Origin: Marivita sp. XM-24bin2
Lineage (GTDB): Bacteria; Pseudomonadota; Alphaproteobacteria; Rhodobacterales; Rhodobacteraceae
Length of the DNA stretch: 40,784 nt
Direction of reading: 5' to 3'
Assembly: GCA_003149565.1 (NCBI GenBank)
Contig: QCWH01000006.1
Location: forward strand, 53,829-94,612
Below the pieces are notes generated by a model, which saw only the letters and a program-made list of their open reading frames with translations, did not search any database and was not told the DNA's origin. The position numbers were made by a program, and so were the translations under genes. Every line of letters starts with the position of its first letter. Position 1 is the stretch's first letter. This document shows, piece after piece, positions 35,081 through 40,784 of the stretch.

Positions 35081-35185
35081 ATGATCGAATACGCTAAAGA
35101 CGCCCGCCATCGCGACGCCATCCGCGCCGCTCACTAAGCGCGTGGCGACATGGTGCGCAGCCTTTTGCGGGCTTTGTTCCGCTGA
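35081..35185 (+). pseudogene. 33-codon small ORF interrupted by an in-frame stop
   Basis: ATG 35081 with gagaaaaga upstream encodes 18 residues, MIEYAKDARHRDAIRAAH, then TAA at 35135-35137. The same frame continues ARGDMVRSLLRALFR and ends at TGA 35183-35185. Together the two halves form a basic amphipathic peptide of the kind seen in small roseobacter proteins; CAA or GAA to TAA by one base change would explain the break. The unit has its own terminator at 35214 and is divergent from the LysR gene. It may be a broken gene, a leader peptide or a non-coding RNA. Confidence 0.45.
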
Positions 35186-35213
35186 TGGTCAAAATGCTGA
35201 AGCTCAAACACAG

Positions 35214-35249
35214 AACGCCCCCGCACCATGATTGGCCGGGGGCGTTTTT
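35214..35249 (+). terminator. Rho-independent terminator of the small-ORF transcript
   Basis: Arm AACGCCCCCG (35214-35223), 13-base loop, complement 35237-35246, then TTTTT. The esterase gene ends 4 bases beyond on the other strand. It shows that a plus-strand transcript of about 200 bases ends here. Confidence 0.88.
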
Positions 35250-35252
35250 CTT

Positions 35253-35849
35253 TCAGAGCATGTTGGCCTGAATGGCGGTCAGTTCCGATTGCACCAATTC
35301 GTGCCCGCCGGTGTGCCAGTGTTCGATTACATCAGCCCCTTGCGCGCGCAGGTAATCTGTCAGGGAGCGGGTCAAAGGCGCGGGGCAGATCGGGTCGCGT
35401 TCACCTGCTGTGATAAGCCAGCGTGTTGCCGCCAAACCAGGCTGCGGAGCAGGGGTCCACGGGATCAGCGGGTGCATGGCGATCACGTCAGTAAAAAGGT
35501 TCGGATCGTCAAACGCCACCGCCGCCGCGATATTCGCGCCGTTCGAATACCCAAGGGCGATCACGCGCGAGGCATCGGTCTCAGCTTTTTTTGACCGAAT
35601 GAACGCGGCCATCGCCGCGCGCCGCTTGGCCAAATCGTCCATGTCATAAATGCCTTCGCCAGTGCGCCGGAAATAGCGGTTCATCCCGTGTTCCGAAACG
35701 TCCCCGCGCGGAGACACCACATGCGAATCTGGCCAAAGCTGTTCGGCAAGTCCGTGGAACTGGGTCTCGTCACCACCCGTGCCGTGAAAGGTGAAGATCA
35801 AGGGCGCGCCGGGTGTGCCCTTGGATTCTCGCAGGATGTAGTCAGTCAA
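35253..35849 (-). CDS. Carboxylesterase/phospholipase family hydrolase, MhqD-like
   Basis: A 198-residue alpha/beta hydrolase. TTG 35849 overlaps the dioxygenase stop (TTGACTGA) and has ggag 7 bases before it. FTFHGTGGDE (19-28) holds the oxyanion HG, and the triad is Ser102 (GYSNGA), Asp152 (GERDPICP) and His183 (GGHELV). Coupled to the ring-cleaving dioxygenase gene as in mhqD next to mhqA in Firmicutes. There the pair detoxifies (methyl)hydroquinone, and the esterase may hydrolyse ring-cleavage products. The same role here is inferred. Confidence 0.88.
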   Translation of the reverse strand: MTDYILRESKGTPGAPLIFTFHGTGGDETQFHGLAEQLWPDSHVVSPRGDVSEHGMNRYFRRTGEGIYDMDDLAKRRAAMAAFIRSKKAETDASRVIALGYSNGANIAAAVAFDDPNLFTDVIAMHPLIPWTPAPQPGLAATRWLITAGERDPICPAPLTRSLTDYLRAQGADVIEHWHTGGHELVQSELTAIQANML

Positions 35850-36774
35850 CGATTGGCTCCAAATACTTTTCCTCCAGAACTTGACGCAGGTGTTCATGCT
35901 GCGACGGCAGCTTGAGCGCCTCACCCAGATGTGCCGTGTCTTCGTCACGGTCAAAGCCGGGCTCGTTGGTGGCCACTTCGAACAGCACCCCACCCGGTGT
36001 GCGGAAATAGATCGCGTAGAAGTAATCGCGGTCGATCACCGCCGTCACCTGATAGCCCGTGTCCATCAATGCCCTGCGCACCTCCATCTGCTTTTCGCGG
36101 TTGTCGACGGAAAACGCGATGTGATGTACCGAACCGGCCCCCTGATCGGCGCTTGGCGCATTGACCTGGGTGATGTCGATCACGTTGGCCTCATTGCCGC
36201 CTGGCACATGAAAGCGGGTGACGTTCTCCTGTCGGTCAAGTTCTTCATACCCCATGTATTTGAGCAATTCGGCGCTGCCGCCTGCATCGCGCAGACGCAT
36301 GTCGGCGCTGTGAAAGCCCCGAATGGCAGCATCGGCAGGCACACCATTGTTGGTCCACGGATCGCGCGCGTCATCCTCGGTTTCAACCAGCACAAACCCG
36401 TCGCCATCCGGTCCGTCAAAGCGCAGGCGGTCTTCGCCAAACGTGGTCTCGGTCTGCATGTTCTTGACGTCAAAAGTCGCCAGCCGCTCTTGCCAATAGG
36501 GCAAGCTGCCCTTGGGCACGGCAAAGCCGGTGATGCCAACTTCACCCGTGCCGGGGCGACCGCGCCGTGCGTTCGGGAAGGGGAAATAGGTCATGACCGT
36601 GCCGGGCGTGCCCGCCTCGTCGCCGTAATAAAGGTGATATACCTCGGGCGCGTCGAAATTGACCGTCTTCTTGATCCGGCGCAGGCCCAATGTCTTGGTA
36701 AAGAAATCGTTGTTCGATTGTGCCCCGCTGGCGATCGAGGTCACATGATGCAGTCCGTTGATCTGATTGATCAT
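35842..36774 (-). CDS. Ring-cleaving dioxygenase of the VOC family, MhqA/MhqO-like
   Basis: 310 residues, starting MINQINGLHHVTSIASGAQS at ATG 36774 with gggaga upstream. It is made of two vicinal-oxygen-chelate modules: first LHHVTSIASG...GLRRIKKTVNFD, second SVHHIAFSVD...GGVLFEVATNEPGFDRDE. Metal ligands are probably the His of LHHVTSI, the His of VHHIAF and the Glu in LFEVATN. Members cleave hydroquinone-type rings. A dyad in the upstream region may be the operator. It is transcribed with the esterase, probably from its own promoter. Confidence 0.9.
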   Translation of the reverse strand: MINQINGLHHVTSIASGAQSNNDFFTKTLGLRRIKKTVNFDAPEVYHLYYGDEAGTPGTVMTYFPFPNARRGRPGTGEVGITGFAVPKGSLPYWQERLATFDVKNMQTETTFGEDRLRFDGPDGDGFVLVETEDDARDPWTNNGVPADAAIRGFHSADMRLRDAGGSAELLKYMGYEELDRQENVTRFHVPGGNEANVIDITQVNAPSADQGAGSVHHIAFSVDNREKQMEVRRALMDTGYQVTAVIDRDYFYAIYFRTPGGVLFEVATNEPGFDRDEDTAHLGEALKLPSQHEHLRQVLEEKYLEPIVD

Positions 36775-36827
36775 GCCTGGTCTCCCAAAATACGCATTTC
36801 CGTTTGAGATCATACCTAGCTGCAATT

Positions 36828-36855
36828 GCGCGCACATAAATACCTGTGTGCGCGC
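36828..36855. promoter_or_regulatory. Candidate operator of the dioxygenase-esterase unit
   Basis: GCGCGCACA (36828-36836) and TGTGCGCGC (36847-36855) form perfect 9-base arms with a 10-base spacer. A third related half TGTGCACA lies at 36862-36869. It overlaps the region where the -35 would be expected if TATGAT on the minus strand (about 36813-36808) is the -10. A MarR-family repressor as in mhqR systems is plausible, but none is encoded here. Confidence 0.55.
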
Positions 36856-36876
36856 CAAATTTGTGCACATGCGCAC

Positions 36877-37740
36877 CTAAGCGCGGCGTGAGGCCATCGC
36901 TGCGATACCCGCGCCGACTGTAATAAGAATGGCTGCGGCAACCAACTGCCAAGAGGCCTGTGCAAATCCTGCAACGATCAGGACCAGCGTCGACAACAGT
37001 GGCGCAGCATAGCTCGCAACGCCCAGAACCTGAATATCGCCCTTCTTTACGCCAATGTCCCAGACATAGAACGCCAGACCCACTGGCCCCAGACCAAGCG
37101 CCACAACTGACAGCCAACCGAATGCGCTGTCGGGCCAGAGCGTTGACTCAAAGGCCAGATGTGGGGGCACCGACAACAGTGCAGTAAGCACGCAAAACAC
37201 CGCGACTGCCTCTGTCGGAGTGGTGCCCAGCCGTCGCGACAAGACCGAATAGCTGCTCCATGTCAGGGCGCAGAATCCGGCAAGGATCAGGCCGGGCGTC
37301 GCCGATGCCTCAAAGCTGAACCCGTTGCGCAACACAATGAGCGCAGCCCCCGCGAAGGACACCAATGCCCCGACGATATGCCCCATGCGCAACCGTTCGC
37401 CCGGTAACAGCCCCGAAAATAGCACAATGAATAAAGGCCAGAGATACGCGATCAGACCCGCCTCTGCGGGTGGAGCCAGTCGAAGTGCGGAGTAATAGAG
37501 CGCATGATACCCGAATAGACCCGCCGTCCCGAACGCATAGACGCGCCATGGCACCAGCCGCAGCACCGACACACGCCCCCGCGCCAAAAGCCAGACAACG
37601 CCCACTGCGCCGCCGATGGCAAAGGTCAAAGCATTGAGAAGGAAGGGCGGCACCGGGGCCGACCCCGCAGTGAACAGCGCCAGAAGCGCCCAAAGCAGGA
37701 CGGCGACAAATCCGATGGCTGTGGCGGTGGCGCGGGTCAT
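36877..37740 (-). CDS. EamA/DMT family exporter
   Basis: A 287-residue membrane protein with ten predicted helices in two EamA halves. ATG 37740 sits after a GGAGG ribosome site with short spacing. The halves begin with TATAIGFVAVLLWALLALF and GFCALTWSSYSVLSRRLG, and the C-terminal half ends in GVASYAAPLLSTLVLI. Members export amino acids, purines or drugs; substrate not indicated. It precedes the dioxygenase gene by 102 bases, with an operator between them, so the exporter is likely on a different transcript or read through. Confidence 0.9.
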   Translation of the reverse strand: MTRATATAIGFVAVLLWALLALFTAGSAPVPPFLLNALTFAIGGAVGVVWLLARGRVSVLRLVPWRVYAFGTAGLFGYHALYYSALRLAPPAEAGLIAYLWPLFIVLFSGLLPGERLRMGHIVGALVSFAGAALIVLRNGFSFEASATPGLILAGFCALTWSSYSVLSRRLGTTPTEAVAVFCVLTALLSVPPHLAFESTLWPDSAFGWLSVVALGLGPVGLAFYVWDIGVKKGDIQVLGVASYAAPLLSTLVLIVAGFAQASWQLVAAAILITVGAGIAAMASRRA

Positions 37741-37772
37741 GTCCTCCGCTAATCCGCACCGCTCAAAAAGAA

Positions 37773-37796
37773 AAGGCCCGCGCAACAGGCGGGCCC
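37773..37796 (-). terminator. Rho-independent terminator after phaB
   Basis: On the minus strand the arm GGCCCGC (37795-37789), a 7-base loop and its complement (37781-37775) are followed by TTTTCTTTTT. It ends the phaA-patatin-phaB transcript, 23 bases after phaB. Confidence 0.85.
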
Positions 37797-37818
37797 CTCC
37801 AAAACGATCAAACGTGGC

Positions 37819-38541
37819 TTAGACGAAGAACTGAGCGCCGTTGGCCGAGATGGTCGAGCCGTTGATGAAGCCCGACTGCTCGGAGGCAAGGAACACAACG
37901 CAGCGCGCGATTTCTTCCGGTTCGCCCAGACGACCGGCGGGGATGTTAGCGACGATCTTCTGGCGCACCTCTTCGGGAATCGCCATGACCATTTCGGTTG
38001 CGATGTAGCCCGGGCAGATGGCGTTTGCAGTGATGCCTGCGCGCGCGCCTTCCTGAGCCAGCGACTTCACGATACCCAGATCGCCGGCTTTGGTCGCGGC
38101 GTAGTTCACCTGGCCGAACTGGCCTTTCTGCCCGTTGATCGAGGAAATGACGATCACGCGGCCGAACTTGCGCTCGCGCATGCCCGGCCAGACGGGGTGC
38201 ACGGTGTTGAACACGCCGGTGAGGTTGGTGTCGATCACCTCTTTCCACGCCTCAGGGGTCATCTTGTGAAACGGTGCATCGCGGGTAATGCCCGCGTTTG
38301 CAACAACGACGTCGATCGGGCCTAGATCGGCTTCGACCTTGGCGATGCCCTCTTTGGACGCGTCGTAATCAGCGACGTTCCATTTGTAGGTCTTGATACC
38401 GGTCTCTTCGGTGAATTTCGCGGCTTTCTCATCGTTGCCGGCATAGGTTGCCGCAACTTCATAGCCTTCGGCCTTGAGTGCTTTGGAAATGGCTTCGCCG
38501 ATGCCGCGGCTGCCGCCGGTGACGAGTGCTACACGTGCCAT
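37819..38541 (-). CDS. phaB: Acetoacetyl-CoA reductase
   Basis: PhaB reduces acetoacetyl-CoA to (R)-3-hydroxybutyryl-CoA with NADPH for PHB synthesis. The 240-residue SDR shows TGGSRGIG (8-15), NAG (82-84), catalytic Ser134 (VVISSINGQ), Tyr147 and Lys151 (NYAATK). NLTGVFNTVHPVWPGMRERK (106-125) is typical of PhaB rather than FabG. It is the last gene of the operon and is followed by the terminator at 37773. The patatin gene precedes it by 19 bases. Confidence 0.96.
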   Translation of the reverse strand: MARVALVTGGSRGIGEAISKALKAEGYEVAATYAGNDEKAAKFTEETGIKTYKWNVADYDASKEGIAKVEADLGPIDVVVANAGITRDAPFHKMTPEAWKEVIDTNLTGVFNTVHPVWPGMRERKFGRVIVISSINGQKGQFGQVNYAATKAGDLGIVKSLAQEGARAGITANAICPGYIATEMVMAIPEEVRQKIVANIPAGRLGEPEEIARCVVFLASEQSGFINGSTISANGAQFFV

Positions 38542-38560
38542 GTGGGGTCTCCTCTTTGTG

Positions 38561-39400
38561 TCAGGTCAGGTTCAGGGTTTCGAGATATGACCGACCATCC
38601 GCCTCGCCGCAGGACCATGTTTCTCGCAGCTTGTCGGGGTCGGTGAAATCAATCTTGTCGACCGGGCAGGGCTCGGACGGTTCAAGATAGGTGCGCCCCG
38701 GCACAGGGTTGAGGCCTCTGTAGTGCCGGGTCAAAAGGATCATAGTCGAGCCCTCATCGGGCTCGGGCATGGGGGCCTGATCGACCATGCCACCGTCAAT
38801 CACGGGCCTGCCGTCCCAAAGCGGAGGCTCGAACACTGGTGGGATCACGGCAGCGGCGGTTATCAGATCGACAAGACGGCCCTCGCGCGCTGCCCCGCGT
38901 GCGTCAACGCGGGTGCTGTCGAGCCCGATCTTTTCTGGCCACTTGAAATGCGGTGATGCGACCGTATGCAGCTCTGCTTCATAGGCCAGGGTGGCCGCCG
39001 TGCCGGACAGCTTGGGCAGCTCCGACAGCGGCGGATGGCCTATCAGGATATGGAAGGGGGGACCGTCCGCAATCTGCTGTTGAGCATCGGTGTCCAAAAC
39101 GTCTTGCACGCATTTGCGATAGATGCGCTGATGCGGTGTCACCCCGTCTTCATCAAAACTGTCCCAGGCCACGTTCGCCTCGTTTGTGTCGAACGCGTCG
39201 CACATGCGGTCGCGCATTTCCGGAGCGCGCCGTACGATGAAACAGCACGCCGACAATGCCCCGCCGGACACCCCGGTGATGCGCTTGGGCTCAAGTCCGA
39301 TTTCATCACGTACCACGTCGAGAAATCCGCCTTGCCACATGCACCGCAGACCGCCGCCGGAAAACACCAGCTGGTCAAAAGGAGGCGCGTTTTTGGTCAT
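38561..39400 (-). CDS. Patatin-like phospholipase
   Basis: A 279-residue patatin-family serine hydrolase. The oxyanion GGGLR (15-19), nucleophile elbow GVSGG with Ser45, and the catalytic DGG (Asp202) form the Ser-Asp dyad. ATG 39400 is chosen because it starts the normal family sequence; the frame is open to ATG 39433, which is 17 bases after the phaA stop and may be the true start. The gene lies between phaA and phaB on one transcript, an unusual setting. Role in lipid or PHB-granule turnover is inferred from location. Confidence 0.88.
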   Translation of the reverse strand: MTKNAPPFDQLVFSGGGLRCMWQGGFLDVVRDEIGLEPKRITGVSGGALSACCFIVRRAPEMRDRMCDAFDTNEANVAWDSFDEDGVTPHQRIYRKCVQDVLDTDAQQQIADGPPFHILIGHPPLSELPKLSGTAATLAYEAELHTVASPHFKWPEKIGLDSTRVDARGAAREGRLVDLITAAAVIPPVFEPPLWDGRPVIDGGMVDQAPMPEPDEGSTMILLTRHYRGLNPVPGRTYLEPSEPCPVDKIDFTDPDKLRETWSCGEADGRSYLETLNLT

Positions 39401-39450
39401 GGTACGTAAGAGGCCCGGGCGATGCAGATGCATGTCCGGGCCAACAGGTG

Positions 39451-40626
39451 TCAGGGGCGTTCGACGCAGAGCGCCACGCCCATGCCGCCGCCGATGCAGA
39501 GGGTCGCGAGACCTTTCTTGGCATCGCGGCGCTGCATTTCAAACAGCAGCGTGTTCAGGACGCGGGCACCCGAAGCACCGATTGGGTGACCAATGGCAAT
39601 TGCGCCGCCATTCACGTTCACGATGGCTGGATCCCAGCCCATGTCCTTGTTCACGGCACAGGCTTGCGCGGCAAACGCCTCGTTGGCCTCGACGAGATCG
39701 AGATCGCCAACCGACCATCCTGCCTTTTCCAGTGCCTTGCGCGACGCGTGGATCGGACCAACGCCCATGATCGACGGGTCGAGACCGGCTGTTGCGTAGG
39801 ATGCAATACGAGCCATCGGAGTGATGCCGCGCTTGGATGCGTTTTCTTCGCTCATCAGCAGCACACCCGCCGCGCCATCGTTGAGACCACTGGCGTTGGC
39901 CGCCGTTACAGAGCCGTCCTTCGTAAAGGCAGGGCGCAGTTTCTGCATCGCGTCCATTGTTGCGCCCTGGCGGATATATTCATCCTTGTCGACCACGATG
40001 TCGCCCTTACGGGTCTTGACGGTGAACGCGATCACTTCGTCATCGAACTTGCCTGCTTTCTGCGCCGCTTCGGCTTTGTTCTGCGAGGCAACGGCGAATT
40101 CGTCCTGCTGTTCGCGGCTGATCTGCCACTTCTCGGCGACGTTTTCGGCTGTCTGGCCCATGTGGTAGCCGTTGAAGGCATCCCAGAGACCGTCGCGGAT
40201 CATTGTGTCGATGTATTTGACGTCACCCATCTTGTGACCGGCGCGAAGATGCGCAGCATGGGGGGAGAGGGTCATGTTTTCCTGACCACCGGCGCAGACG
40301 ATGTCGGCATCACCCAGCATGATGTGCTGTGCGCCCAGAGCGACGGCGCGCAAACCCGAGCCGCAGACCTGGTTGATACCCCAGGCTGCGCTTTCCTGCG
40401 GAAGACCCGCATTGATATGCGCCTGACGCGCAGGGTTCTGGCCCTGCGCAGCGGTAAGAACCTGACCGAGAATGGTCTCGGACACGGCCTCTTTTTCGAC
40501 ACCAGCGCGTTCGACCAGAGCGTTCAGCACGGCTGCGCCCAAGTCATGTGCGGGTGTGTTTGCGAAAGAACCGCCGAACGAGCCAACGGCTGTTCGTGCG
40601 GCAGATGCGATAACGACGTTGGTCAT
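39451..40626 (-). CDS. phaA: Acetyl-CoA acetyltransferase (beta-ketothiolase)
   Basis: PhaA condenses two acetyl-CoA to acetoacetyl-CoA, the first PHB step. 391 residues from ATG 40626, which has ggaggga upstream. Active residues match the family exactly: Cys88 (QVCGSGLRA), His347 ([10 protein letters not shown]) and Cys377 (LCIGGGMG). It leads the phaA-patatin-phaB unit. The 158 bases upstream to the window edge are its leader and probably its promoter; I see no certain boxes. Confidence 0.97.
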   Translation of the reverse strand: MTNVVIASAARTAVGSFGGSFANTPAHDLGAAVLNALVERAGVEKEAVSETILGQVLTAAQGQNPARQAHINAGLPQESAAWGINQVCGSGLRAVALGAQHIMLGDADIVCAGGQENMTLSPHAAHLRAGHKMGDVKYIDTMIRDGLWDAFNGYHMGQTAENVAEKWQISREQQDEFAVASQNKAEAAQKAGKFDDEVIAFTVKTRKGDIVVDKDEYIRQGATMDAMQKLRPAFTKDGSVTAANASGLNDGAAGVLLMSEENASKRGITPMARIASYATAGLDPSIMGVGPIHASRKALEKAGWSVGDLDLVEANEAFAAQACAVNKDMGWDPAIVNVNGGAIAIGHPIGASGARVLNTLLFEMQRRDAKKGLATLCIGGGMGVALCVERP

Positions 40627-40784
40627 TGGTCCCTCCACCAAAGTCATGGTCCAGACATGATTCCACAGCGATTATTGCGCTTTTGCGCCTGCGGCCCCAG
40701 ACCTTTTCTCGCGCTCTCGTAAAGCAACGGTGGACATCCGCATACCGGACAGGGTGTCTCAGGTCTGGGTTGCATGGCGGGTTT

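Noticed and set aside
40644-40775. Minus-strand 43-codon ORF upstream of phaA with a CPVCGC motif
   Set aside because: Too short, no visible ribosome site at the window edge and no conserved neighbours; the two-cysteine pattern is probably chance.
1-40784. Search for tRNA, rRNA, CRISPR, transposase, integrase and att sites
   Set aside because: None seen on either strand by eye. Weak tRNAs could be missed without a covariance search (tRNAscan-SE).

Overview
The window is chromosomal DNA from an alphaproteobacterium, almost certainly a marine Rhodobacterales (Roseobacter-group) species. Signs are the high GC content, dense operons with ATGA/GTGA/TTGA stop-start overlaps, an alphaproteobacterial aa3-type cytochrome oxidase subunit IV, a DUF6173-type gene, electron-transfer-flavoprotein:ubiquinone oxidoreductase, PHB genes and a GcvA-like LysR regulator. 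No rRNA, tRNA, CRISPR array, transposase, integrase or phage gene was found, so this is mainly a core metabolic region with a few decayed or unusual loci. Family names come from reading the protein sequences; no database search was run.

Layout. 1-4.6 kb: a truncated conserved protein, a rhodanese, dapD (lysine/cell wall), a threonine-dehydratase-like PLP enzyme, a LOG-family nucleotide hydrolase and a decayed hydrolase/membrane-protein gene. 4.8-10.8 kb: asd with a strong terminator, an alpha/beta-hydrolase-like protein, two small unknowns (one HPt-like), a beta-carbonic anhydrase, and a translationally coupled M17 aminopeptidase-NlpC/P60 pair that suggests murein peptide turnover. 10.9-14.1 kb (minus): an operon of AEC transporter, S-formylglutathione hydrolase, YaiI-family protein and an ornithine-cyclodeaminase-family enzyme. 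14.2-17.4 kb: a 53-residue membrane peptide, then coupled mutL-rmuC. 17.4-20.4 kb: palindromes, an Lrp/AsnC regulator with a probably leaderless promoter, DUF6173, CoxIV, a lipoprotein, and azlCD on the other strand. 20.5-24.6 kb: a tightly overlapping molybdenum-cofactor operon fdhD-mobA-mobB-moeA, in which moeA carries a large extra N-terminal domain. 24.7-27.0 kb (minus): a TSUP permease, greA with an unusual leader, and a two-TM protein. 27.3-34 kb: ETF-QO, a TPR lipoprotein-like/secreted protein, ispE, convergent polyprenyl synthase, DUF2007, a TrmN6-like methylase and a DUF465 peptide. 34-37.8 kb: a LysR regulator divergent from a small RNA-like unit encoding an interrupted peptide, then a ring-cleaving-dioxygenase/esterase pair resembling Firmicute mhq quinone-detoxification genes, and a DMT exporter. 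37.8-40.6 kb (minus): phaA, a patatin-like lipase and phaB.

The most unusual signals are: two copies, in opposite orientation, of a paired-hairpin repeat (10.85 and 17.5 kb); interleaved complementary arms in the greA leader; the interrupted 33-codon small ORF with its own terminator at 35.1 kb; the pseudogene at 3.9-4.6 kb; the MoeA fusion; the mhq-like cassette with a long inverted-repeat operator; and the patatin gene inside the PHB operon. I did not see a complete defence or mobile system.
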